From positions 1-7,896 of the forward strand of contig CAIVXW010000077.1 of NCBI GenBank assembly GCA_903910005.1: 7,896 nt of DNA, given 5' to 3'. The translations under genes and the position numbers were made by a program. This DNA is from an uncultured Methylococcaceae bacterium. GTDB lineage: Bacteria > Pseudomonadota > Gammaproteobacteria > Methylococcales > Methylococcaceae. The notes beneath the pieces were generated by a model. That model made no database searches. It was not told the origin of the DNA and saw only the letters and a program-made list of their open reading frames with translations. The first letter of the stretch is position 1; each line of letters begins with the position of its first letter. Shown one piece after another: positions 1-5,778 of the stretch.

Positions 1-600
1 ATAAATTCCAAGACCGGTTCTGTTTCTGTTGAAGTGTATCTTTTTAATTTTTGCGGTATTTTGCATGAACATGGTTAAAAAAGATTCAGGATATCCAGGC
101 CCGTTATCTTCGATGGATAAGGTCATCAGGCTTTCAGTGGAGGTTGCGGATATTTTTACCTTGTCTCTGGCATACCGGCTTGCATTGTTGAGGGTTTCAT
201 CCAGTATGATGGAGATGAGATTGCGGTCAAAGTACCAGATCAGGTCTTCCGGACAGCATACTTCCAGGGATATACCCAGCGTGCGGGTAAAAAGACCGTA
301 TTTGCATGCGGCTTCCTCAAGCAGTTCATGTACTGAATTATGATTAGTATCCAGTAAAAACTGCCGGTTTTCCATTTTGTAGACCGCCAGCATGTAGGTG
401 AGGGTATTGCTGATCCGTAAAACCTCATATTGAACGCAGCCAAGGTGTTCATTTTTGAGTGGGTACTCAGGCAGGCTCTCGCAAAGGCTGTCCAGGGTGA
501 TGGACAGCAGTTCGAGCGAATTTTTGATGTCGTGAAAGGAGCAGGCGAGTACGTCCGGAAATTCGAGATTAACCGGTTCAATGCTGTCGGTGTCGCGCAT
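1..600 (-). CDS. Soluble sensor histidine kinase, 3' end beyond window (partial)
   Basis: The minus strand is open from an ATG at 600 to the window edge, giving 200 residues with no stop. The translation shows histidine kinase boxes in order. Residues 22-29 (FHDIKNSL) form an H-box with His23 as likely phosphoacceptor. Residues 135-143 (ETLNNASRY) form the N-box, 165-169 (DNGPG) the G1 box, and 195-198 (TGLG) the G2 box, where the window ends. Only a few residues of the ATPase domain should be missing, plus anything C-terminal such as a receiver. There is no signal peptide, membrane segment or sensory domain before the H-box, so the protein is probably cytoplasmic and takes its signal from a partner. 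The start lies 32 bases after the cytochrome c4 stop. The linker is C-rich and has no clear Shine-Dalgarno, so translation may be weak or coupled. The 3' part is AT-rich (about 35% GC in bases 1-120 by hand count), unlike the oxidase genes. The kinase call is firm; its partner and signal are unknown. Confidence 0.85.
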   Translation of the reverse strand, partial: MRDTDSIEPVNLEFPDVLACSFHDIKNSLELLSITLDSLCESLPEYPLKNEHLGCVQYEVLRISNTLTYMLAVYKMENRQFLLDTNHNSVHELLEEAACKYGLFTRTLGISLEVCCPEDLIWYFDRNLISIILDETLNNASRYARDKVKISATSTESLMTLSIEDNGPGYPESFLTMFMQNTAKIKKIHFNRNRTGLGIY

Positions 601-632
601 GATCGGGTATGGGGGTTGGGGCGGGGTTGATG

Positions 633-1298
633 TCAGCGCGACGGCGTTCTGCTGGCGTAGTAAACCGCCAACCCGTGTATCTCGTCACGGGTCAGCGAAT
701 TGGCAATCAGGCGCATGCGTTGATAGGTATCGTTGTGGCGATGGCCGGTTTGGTAGGCCAACAGGCTATCTTCCAGATAGGCCGCTTTCTGGCCCGCCAG
801 AACCGGGTTATCCAGTGGCTTGTCGGCCGATTCGGTATGACAGGCACTGCAGGGCGTTATCAGGCGGCCCGGATCACCCCGCGCCACCAATGCTGACGCC
901 GTTGCTGCAAGGGAGTTGTCAGGGGTCGTGACAGGGACGGCGGGAACCTGTTGACTGTACCAGGCTGCGATGTCGGCCATTGCCTGATTGCTGAGGGGAG
1001 CCGCCATGCCGGTCATTATGGCATTGATCCGGTTGCCGTTTTTGTAGTCCCTCAATTGCTTGAACAGGTAAGCCGCACGTTGTCCGGCCAGATAGGGATA
1101 GTCTGATGCGGCATTTTCGTCGGTAGCGGCGTGGCAGGCCTCGCAACTGTCCGCCATGATTCGGCCACGTTCAAGGCTGGCCTGTTTAAGTAAATTAAGG
1201 GTGTCGGCTGTCCAGGCTACCTGGGAGGACGGTTCGGCGGCAGAGGTCAGGCTGTGAAAGGCCATTACGACGCTGAGTACAGGAATGAATCGACGCAT
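633..1298 (-). CDS. Diheme cytochrome c, c4 family (periplasmic electron carrier)
   Basis: This 221-residue protein begins with a signal peptide (MRRF, then a hydrophobic stretch, likely cleaved near LTSAAE at 18-22). It has two homologous c-type domains. The first heme site is CEACH at 52-56, with Met95 or Met98 (IMTGMAAPLS) as candidate axial ligand. The second is CSACH at 150-154, with Met195 (QRMRLIANSL) as candidate ligand. Each domain carries the LAGQ-AAYL segment typical of the c4/c553 group. Cytochromes c4 are periplasmic diheme carriers that pass electrons from the bc1 complex or other donors to terminal oxidases. The ATG comes three bases after the subunit I stop, with a GGA nine bases upstream. 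Its place directly behind the oxidase genes suggests it is the dedicated electron donor of that oxidase; this is inference. Length and motif order fit the family, and nothing is missing. Confidence 0.93.
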   Translation of the reverse strand: MRRFIPVLSVVMAFHSLTSAAEPSSQVAWTADTLNLLKQASLERGRIMADSCEACHAATDENAASDYPYLAGQRAAYLFKQLRDYKNGNRINAIMTGMAAPLSNQAMADIAAWYSQQVPAVPVTTPDNSLAATASALVARGDPGRLITPCSACHTESADKPLDNPVLAGQKAAYLEDSLLAYQTGHRHNDTYQRMRLIANSLTRDEIHGLAVYYASRTPSR

Positions 1299-1301
1299 GG
1301 G

Positions 1302-2924
1302 TTAGTATCCAAAGGCAACGGAGCCATAGGTTCGGGTCAGGAAAAACTGGAGAATGGGATATCCGTAGTTAGCCAGCATCAAAACCAGTATGACGAGGTT
1401 CCAGACCTTGAAACCATTCAGCAGGGAATGCACCGGTGCCCCGGATTCAGCGGAATCCGTCTGGTCAAGGGTTGATGCTGGAGCCATGACCCCCTTTTTT
1501 TGCGATTTGGCCAGGATATGCAGGAACAACAAGGCTGATGCCAGCATGATGGCTCCTCCGACGATCATGGCCAACTCATAAGGCGTCCAGGCCAGTGTCA
1601 GCAGGCTGTTATAGGTGACGCTGGAGATTCGGCGCGGTTGTCCCAGAAGACCCAGAACGTGCCATGGAGAGGTCAGAACGATAATACCGATAAACCAGGT
1701 CCAGAGTTGCAACAAGGGAGCTGAGGTGGAATGGAGTTGGCGGCCAGTCAAGCCGGGCCAGAGGTCATAGGCTATGGCCATGTAGAGAATGACGGTGGTA
1801 CCGGCAAAAATCAGGTGAAAGTGACCGGGTACCCATGCCGTGTTATGCACCATTGTGTTCATGGCATAACTGGCATTGACAATCCCGCCAAATCCGCCGG
1901 CAATCAGCATCAGCAGCGACAACAGGGCTGCCAGTACAACCGGATTTCGCCAGGGCAGGGCACCGATCCATCCCATCAATCCCACCCCGCCCCGGGTTCG
2001 TCCGGCCATTTCCAGAGAGGCAGTGACGGTGAATCCGGTGAGCAGCGTCGGCAGGGCCACCAGAAATGTGCCGACGGCGTGGGCCAGTTTGAAGCCGGAA
2101 CCTTGCTCCGGATCCATATAAAGGTGGTGGAAACCGATGGGCAGGCTCAGCACCAGCAACATGACAAAGGCAACCCGGGCCAGTTCATCACTGAACAGGC
2201 GGCCTCCCGCTGCCTGCGGCACCCGACTGTAAAGGGCAATGTAGGCGGGTATCAGCCAGAAATAAACGATGGGATGCAGCGTCCAGGAGAACAGGGTTCT
2301 GGCCAACCCGGGATCCACCGTATCCACCCACCCCAATGCCCAGGGGATCAACTGAAACAGCACCTCAAGTGCCACTCCCAGACTGGCCCACAGCCAGAGT
2401 ATGGCGTTGGCCGTGGTGGCATACATGGGCAGTGGAACGGTCGCGCCGGGGTGCTGTTTTTTCCAGTCAAGGTACATCCTGATCATGATGAAACACCACA
2501 CCCAGGAGCCAACCACCAGGAGGGTTGCACCGATGTAAAACAGGGTGTGTGCCTGAATCGGGGGGTAGAAGGTGTAGAGTACCGACGCCTTGCCTGACAA
2601 GAGCGGGACTGCCGCCAGCAGGGTTCCGGCAACGGCCAGCCAGAAGCCGACCCAGGCCAGTCGGGGATTCCACAGCGGCATCCTGAGGGCATTGCAGGCT
2701 GTTGCGTAGCCAAATCCCATGATGAAGAACGTCGTCAGCACGAATGCCATAAGCACCCCGTGGGTACTGACGGAAGCAAAATAAACGCGGGAGGATTCGA
2801 TGAGGGGTAACAGGCCACTGCGTTCGAGTACCTGATAAAAGCCCAGCACGGAGGCCAGGCCAAAGGCGGCGAACGCCACCCAGAAATGATACAAAACGAA
2901 TTTTTTGGAGGCAGTATCCAGCAT
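1302..2924 (-). CDS. ba3-type (B-family) cytochrome c oxidase subunit I
   Basis: This is the catalytic heme-copper subunit, a polytopic inner-membrane protein that reduces O2 to water and conserves energy by proton translocation. With the chosen start it has 540 residues. His55 (STHG) and His370 fit the low-spin heme ligands, and His368 in VPGHFH the high-spin heme ligand. His217 and Tyr221 (HPIVY) and His266-His267 (GFHH) fit the CuB ligands and the His-Tyr crosslink. Tyr228, Tyr232, Thr293 and Thr296 match the K-channel positions of Thermus ba3 oxidase, with Thr in place of one Ser. The resemblance is clearly to B-family enzymes rather than to aa3 or cbb3. The frame is open up to 2981, but that start would overlap subunit II by about 50 bases. 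The ATG at 2930 overlaps the subunit II TAA by one base, and the ATG at 2924 has an AGG eight bases upstream, so I prefer 2924. B-family genes are often annotated simply as subunit I, without a settled symbol. Confidence 0.96.
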   Translation of the reverse strand: MLDTASKKFVLYHFWVAFAAFGLASVLGFYQVLERSGLLPLIESSRVYFASVSTHGVLMAFVLTTFFIMGFGYATACNALRMPLWNPRLAWVGFWLAVAGTLLAAVPLLSGKASVLYTFYPPIQAHTLFYIGATLLVVGSWVWCFIMIRMYLDWKKQHPGATVPLPMYATTANAILWLWASLGVALEVLFQLIPWALGWVDTVDPGLARTLFSWTLHPIVYFWLIPAYIALYSRVPQAAGGRLFSDELARVAFVMLLVLSLPIGFHHLYMDPEQGSGFKLAHAVGTFLVALPTLLTGFTVTASLEMAGRTRGGVGLMGWIGALPWRNPVVLAALLSLLMLIAGGFGGIVNASYAMNTMVHNTAWVPGHFHLIFAGTTVILYMAIAYDLWPGLTGRQLHSTSAPLLQLWTWFIGIIVLTSPWHVLGLLGQPRRISSVTYNSLLTLAWTPYELAMIVGGAIMLASALLFLHILAKSQKKGVMAPASTLDQTDSAESGAPVHSLLNGFKVWNLVILVLMLANYGYPILQFFLTRTYGSVAFGY

Positions 2925-2929
2925 GATCA

Positions 2930-3430
2930 TTACCTGTCGGGATGCCAGTTTTGCGGGTCGACCACGGTCAGTTTGCTCCACATGTGGTCATGTCCAAGGC
3001 CACAATACTCATTGCACAGGAGCGGGTATTCGCCGGGTTTCGGGAACAGGGTGGTCACTGTGGAGACATAACCCGGCACGATCATGGTGCCGAGGTTGGT
3101 CATGGGAGCATGGATACCGTGCAGTACATCGGCACTGGCAATTCGAAACGTGATCGGCGTACCGGACGGCAATTCAATGTTACGCGGAAAGAAACCATAA
3201 CGGGCGGCCACCAGGGTCACCCGGATTTGTCCGTCCGCTCCAACCCGGACACCCAGTTGATCCTCGGCGAATTCGCCGCCCAGGTGCAGACTGGCCGAAT
3301 CAATGGTTTCCATCTGGCCGGGTGGGTGTATGTTGTGAGCGATGGCGGTGTACACGATGGTTCCCAGTAACAGGGCAACCACACTGCCCGCCACCCAGAG
3401 CCAGTTTCGTTCGAGAGTATGGATGTGCAT
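2930..3430 (-). CDS. ba3-type cytochrome c oxidase subunit II (CuA protein)
   Basis: Subunit II accepts electrons from cytochrome c at a dinuclear CuA centre facing the periplasm and passes them to subunit I. From the ATG at 3430 the protein has 166 residues. One N-terminal membrane helix (about 10-32) is followed by a cupredoxin domain. The CuA ligands are all visible: His104 (VLHGIH), Cys139, the Glu141 backbone position, Cys143, His147 and Met150 in CNEYCGLGHDHM. The single helix and short length are typical of B-family oxidases, whereas A-family subunit II has two helices. The reading frame is open further upstream to 3520, but that part overlaps the small subunit IIa gene in another frame and does not look like a signal or membrane segment. 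The start is eight bases after the IIa stop and lacks a good Shine-Dalgarno, which suggests translational coupling. It ends in TAATG, shared with a possible subunit I start. Confidence 0.95.
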   Translation of the reverse strand: MHIHTLERNWLWVAGSVVALLLGTIVYTAIAHNIHPPGQMETIDSASLHLGGEFAEDQLGVRVGADGQIRVTLVAARYGFFPRNIELPSGTPITFRIASADVLHGIHAPMTNLGTMIVPGYVSTVTTLFPKPGEYPLLCNEYCGLGHDHMWSKLTVVDPQNWHPDR

Positions 3431-3438
3431 GGTTTTAT

Positions 3439-3591
3439 TCAGTGAATACTGCCACGTGGGAGGAATACGCCAAAATACAGGAACAGCCAGCCAGCCAGCA
3501 TGGCCAGGGCGATTGAGCAAAGCAAAACCCAGGTTCCGACCGGAGCCGGTTCCCTGTTGTTTTGTTCGGGAGCGTTATTTGAATGTATCAT
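3439..3591 (-). CDS. Small single-helix membrane protein, ba3 oxidase subunit IIa-like
   Basis: A 50-codon gene sits between ccmH and subunit II. The protein has a polar N-terminus rich in Asn, Glu and Pro (1-18), one hydrophobic helix (about 20-41: GTWVLLCSIALAMLAGWLFL and on), and ends FGVFLPRGSIH. The Thermus ba3 oxidase has a 34-residue subunit IIa. It consists of one helix, lies in the position taken by the first helix of A-family subunit II, and ends in a similar aromatic-x-aromatic-x-RG pattern. Position directly before a one-helix subunit II, size, topology and the C-terminal RG all fit that role. An AGG lies seven bases before the ATG, and the stop is eight bases before the subunit II start. 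I infer a structural subunit of the oxidase. A less likely alternative is an unrelated small membrane peptide. Confidence 0.82.
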   Translation of the reverse strand: MIHSNNAPEQNNREPAPVGTWVLLCSIALAMLAGWLFLYFGVFLPRGSIH

Positions 3592-3628
3592 GATGGAACC
3601 TGTCGGTGTTATCGCCCCAACGCACGCA

Positions 3629-4075
3629 TCAGGTCTCCCTTTGTAAGTTGTCCAGACGCTTTTTTTCGGATTCGGACAATTGTGGGGAGACTATATTGGA
3701 GCGACGGCGGGCATGACTGATCAAAAAAAACAGGGCGGCTGCCAATAGCAGAAACGGCCCCCCCCACAAAAGCAGGGTCACCGGTTTGAACGGAGGGCGG
3801 TAAAGTACAAAATCACCGTAGCGGTCGGTCAGAAAACGAATGGCTTCCTCCTCGTTTTGGCCACTCTGGATGATCTGGTATACCTCATCGCGCAAATCCC
3901 GGGCCAGGTCTGCATCTGAATCGGCCAGTGACTGATTCTGGCAAACCAGGCAGCGCAGGTCATCAATCAGTCGTTCATAGCGTTGTTCCTGGACGGGGTC
4001 ACTGAATTGGCGAATTTCCACCGTACCGGCCTCAAACGGCAAAGCCAGCAGCAGGGCGAGCAGTAGTGCTTTCAT
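3629..4075 (-). CDS. ccmH: Cytochrome c maturation protein CcmH (CycL-type thiol-redox protein)
   Basis: CcmH is a membrane-anchored periplasmic protein of System I cytochrome c biogenesis that helps keep the CXXCH cysteines of apocytochromes reduced and presents them to the heme ligase. The 148-residue protein has a signal-like N-terminus (1-17), the family motif LRCLVCQNQ with Cys42 and Cys45, and the RYGDFVLYRPPF segment (85-96). One membrane helix follows (about 101-120), then a short basic cytoplasmic tail. Length fits the short CcmH/CycL form, without the TPR region that is fused in E. coli CcmH. The ATG at 4075 overlaps the ccmG stop in TGATG; a TTG one codon earlier (4078) is less likely. 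The helix region contains a run of eight T and a run of eight G on the coding strand. The other ccm genes (A-F, I) are not in this window. Confidence 0.93.
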   Translation of the reverse strand: MKALLLALLLALPFEAGTVEIRQFSDPVQEQRYERLIDDLRCLVCQNQSLADSDADLARDLRDEVYQIIQSGQNEEEAIRFLTDRYGDFVLYRPPFKPVTLLLWGGPFLLLAAALFFLISHARRRSNIVSPQLSESEKKRLDNLQRET

Positions 4076-4602
4076 CAAGATTGGGCCTGTAGTTGTCGAA
4101 TCAGCGGAAGCAGGGTTTTTTCAAGTACTTCCGGGGTTACCGGGCCGGTGTGCTTGTAGCGAATCGTACCGGTACGGTCGATCACGAAGGTTTCCGGGAC
4201 GCCGTATACACCCCACTCGATACCGGTACGTCCATCCGCATCAAACGCGCTGGCAACATAAGGATTACCGAGTATATCCAGCCATTTCAGGGCAGCGTCC
4301 CGTTCGTCCTTGTAGTTTAATCCGTAAATGGGCACGATGGCTTTACGGGACAATTCCACCAGGGTGGGGTGTTCCTGGCGGCAGGATACACACCAGGAAG
4401 CCCAGACATTCACCAGGCTGACCTGTCCGGTGAACCGCTCCTGGGTGAAGGTTTCGGCAGGACGGGAGACTTCCGGCAAGCTGAAGGCAGGCGCGGGTTT
4501 TCCGAGCAGGGGCGATGGAACCTCGCGTGGATCCAGGGTTAAACCAACCCCGAGGAAAATCACCATGACAAAAAATACGGCCAGGGGAATTAGATAACGC
4601 AT
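4075..4602 (-). CDS. ccmG: Thiol:disulfide interchange protein CcmG/DsbE
   Basis: This is a periplasmic thioredoxin-fold reductase anchored to the inner membrane. In System I it reduces the disulfide of apocytochrome c or of CcmH, drawing electrons from DsbD/CcdA. The 175-residue protein has an N-terminal membrane anchor (about 4-22) and the PLLGKPAPAFSLPEV entry to the redoxin domain (31-45). The active site is WCVSC, with Cys71 and Cys74. The GVYGVPETF segment (131-139) carries the cis-proline loop typical of CcmG rather than of general thioredoxins. It overlaps ccmH by one base, so the two are almost surely co-translated. The start at 4602 has no clear Shine-Dalgarno and lies 54 bases after the fliW stop, with no obvious terminator or promoter between them. 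Next to an oxidase, a role in copper-site thiol reduction is a possible alternative, but the motif pattern favours CcmG. Confidence 0.93.
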   Translation of the reverse strand: MRYLIPLAVFFVMVIFLGVGLTLDPREVPSPLLGKPAPAFSLPEVSRPAETFTQERFTGQVSLVNVWASWCVSCRQEHPTLVELSRKAIVPIYGLNYKDERDAALKWLDILGNPYVASAFDADGRTGIEWGVYGVPETFVIDRTGTIRYKHTGPVTPEVLEKTLLPLIRQLQAQS

Positions 4603-4656
4603 GATGGAGGCCAGGGAAACCGGCAGGTTGTGTTCAGGTGTTGGACCGTATCCGGA

Positions 4657-5115
4657 TCATTCTTCTACGGAACTGGAAATCTCGGACAACAGCACGCTGG
4701 GAGCCAGGGTCTGCATGATTTTTTGCATGCCTTTGCGTGCTTTGGTGTTGATGATGAGGGGTAAGGTCAATGCGCCCCGCACGGGTTCGCGGTGACCGGT
4801 TGTTTTCTCCTCATCACGATACAGCAGGATCAGAATCAGCAGGTCATCCATGTCGGTTAACTCCAGCAGGGTCATTTCCGCATCAGTCAGGGTGAATTGA
4901 TAGTGGATGCCAAACTGGGCCGGATCTCCCACCGAGAACACCAGATCACCTTCCTCGACGGATTGCAGAAAATGAACGATGCCGTCACCACCTTCCTCGT
5001 GGCACAGCACGTAGCGTGTGAGTTGTTCAAATCCTGCCAACCCCTGCGAAAAAGTGATAATTTTGTCCTGATTGATGTTTATTTCACCAAACTGAAGTGT
5101 CTGGATCACGTTCAT
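4657..5115 (-). CDS. fliW: FliW-type flagellar assembly factor / CsrA antagonist
   Basis: FliW proteins bind CsrA and flagellin. In Bacillus, free FliW sequesters CsrA and so relieves repression of flagellin translation. The 152-residue product matches the family layout: an N-terminal FGEI strand, then FSQGLAGFE (22-30), FLQSVEEGDLVFSVGDP (49-65) and a C-terminal RGALTLPLIINTKARKGMQ (113-131), corresponding to the conserved NL-aPiviN...g.Q region. The ATG at 5115 is chosen because AGGAG (5128-5124) lies eight bases upstream. The longer frame to 5226 would run through the likely promoter and has no family-like sequence. No flagellar or csrA gene is visible in the window. The gene is followed by ccmG after 54 bases and could be its leader gene in transcription. 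The family call is firm; the function in this organism is inferred. Confidence 0.9.
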   Translation of the reverse strand: MNVIQTLQFGEININQDKIITFSQGLAGFEQLTRYVLCHEEGGDGIVHFLQSVEEGDLVFSVGDPAQFGIHYQFTLTDAEMTLLELTDMDDLLILILLYRDEEKTTGHREPVRGALTLPLIINTKARKGMQKIMQTLAPSVLLSEISSSVEE

Positions 5116-5123
5116 GCGAGTAT

Positions 5124-5128
5124 CTCCT
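5124..5128 (-). promoter_or_regulatory. Ribosome binding site of fliW
   Basis: AGGAG on the minus strand, eight bases before the ATG at 5115. It decides the start of fliW against the longer open frame. Confidence 0.8.
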
Positions 5129-5174
5129 GATGTTGTAGCGTTTGGAAACCCAATGTGAATGATGGGGGTTGAGG

Positions 5175-5199
5175 TGTCAAATTGACCCTGAATATTATA
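5175..5199 (-). promoter_or_regulatory. Possible fliW promoter elements with a small inverted repeat
   Basis: On the minus strand a perfect TATAAT lies at 5199-5194 and a TTGACA at 5180-5175. They are in the wrong order to form one promoter. TATAAT would need a -35 about 17 bases upstream, where only a weak AGGTTT is found. TTGACA would pair with a weak CACATT downstream. The TTGACA is also part of the inverted repeat GTCAAATTGAC (5176-5186), which could be an operator just downstream of the TATAAT. A promoter in this region is likely because fliW and the cytochrome gene diverge here; the exact elements are uncertain. Confidence 0.4.
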
Positions 5200-5242
5200 C
5201 CGTTTTGCCTTGATTGAAACCTGCAATGTTGAGAATTTAGCC

Positions 5243-5260
5243 GGTTAAGGTTAAGGTTAG
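5243..5260. repeat. Short tandem repeat, three hexamers
   Basis: GGTTAA is repeated twice and followed by GGTTAG, all in direct contact. It lies in the divergent intergenic region between fliW and the cytochrome gene. It could be a regulator-binding array or a chance repeat. Confidence 0.6.
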
Positions 5261-5383
5261 GGGCACAGCACCGGCCTTTCTGAATTCCTCTGAGGCGGGA
5301 CTACTGCGCCCGGAGCGGTTTGAATGGGGTTGAGGCTGCTGTATTTCTTGTCATCCACTGATTGATTGATCGAGGCAAATCAC

Positions 5384-5698
5384 ATGTCCCGCAGAATGTT
5401 CCCAATCCTGTTTATTGCAATGCTCTCCGTCACCGCGAATGCTTTGGCAGATGCTGAATCAGCCAAGGCGACCGCGACCAGCCTGTGTGCCGGATGCCAT
5501 GGTCCTCAGGGCATCAGTGCTGTCGATGCCTATCCAAACCTTGCCGGACAGAAAAAAGCCTATCTGGCCAGCGCACTCAAGGCCTATCGTGAAAAAACCC
5601 GTACCAACGGCATGATGAATGCCATGGCGTCCTCCCTGAAAGATCAGGATATAGACGACCTGGCGGCCTACTTTTCCGGATTGACCCCGGGGCACTGA
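5384..5698 (+). CDS. Small periplasmic monoheme cytochrome c (c553/c4-like)
   Basis: This 104-residue protein is the only plus-strand gene. A signal peptide (1-23, with cleavage likely after ALADA or nearby) is followed by one heme site CAGCH at 35-39. The YPNLAGQKKAYL segment (50-61) and a C-terminal NGMMNAMASSLKDQDIDDLAAYFSGL region come next; Met78 or Met81 there is the likely sixth heme ligand. The sequence resembles a single domain of the diheme cytochrome at 633-1298, so both belong to the same soluble carrier group. It would shuttle electrons in the periplasm; its partners are not shown by the sequence. The ATG at 5384 has GAGG (5372-5375) eight bases upstream, and a TTG at 5366 is less likely. 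A weak promoter match (TTGAAT 5320-5325, TATTTC 5342-5347, spacer 16) lies upstream. The gene converges on nqrF across a terminator hairpin. Confidence 0.92.
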   Translation: MSRRMFPILFIAMLSVTANALADAESAKATATSLCAGCHGPQGISAVDAYPNLAGQKKAYLASALKAYREKTRTNGMMNAMASSLKDQDIDDLAAYFSGLTPGH

Positions 5699-5707
5699 TC
5701 TTCCCCC

Positions 5708-5743
5708 AAAAAAAACGGAGTACGGTTTACACCGCACTCCGTT
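5708..5743 (-). terminator. Intrinsic terminator of the nqr operon
   Basis: Read on the minus strand, a 12-bp stem (arms 5743-5732 and 5725-5714, one A-C mismatch, six-base loop 5731-5726) runs directly into a U tract formed by the eight A of 5708-5715. This is a textbook Rho-independent terminator 36 bases after the nqrF stop. Read on the plus strand the same hairpin follows the cytochrome gene but is trailed by C rather than T, so termination in that direction would be weaker. Confidence 0.9.
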
Positions 5744-5778
5744 CCCCCTTCCCGGATCATCCTGATCCGAAATCGACA

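Noticed and set aside
240..581. Minus-strand open frame of 113 codons with an ATG start
   Set aside because: It overlaps the histidine kinase in another frame. Only the kinase frame shows family motifs over its whole length.
1731..2597. Long plus-strand open frame (288 codons) inside oxidase subunit I
   Set aside because: It is antisense to a gene with all metal ligands conserved. Its product is rich in Gln, Gly and His with no domain pattern, as expected for a shadow frame.
2925..2981. Longer start for oxidase subunit I
   Set aside because: It would overlap subunit II by about 50 bases and adds a polar, unrelated N-terminus. Starts at 2930 or 2924 fit better.
3431..3520. Longer start for oxidase subunit II
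   Set aside because: The extension is out of frame with, and overlaps, the subunit IIa-like gene. It has no signal or helix character.
3609..3629. Six-codon ORF opened by TGATG at the end of ccmH, where ccmI often starts
   Set aside because: It is too short to judge. The residues do not resemble a CcmI N-terminus, and the overlap can occur by chance.
5116..5226. Longer start for fliW
   Set aside because: It runs through the probable promoter region, and the start at 5115 has a good Shine-Dalgarno and family-like N-terminus.
5358..5370. TGATTGATTGATC repeat before the plus-strand cytochrome, considered as an FNR box
   Set aside because: One half site (TTGAT) fits but the second half does not match ATCAA at the right spacing.
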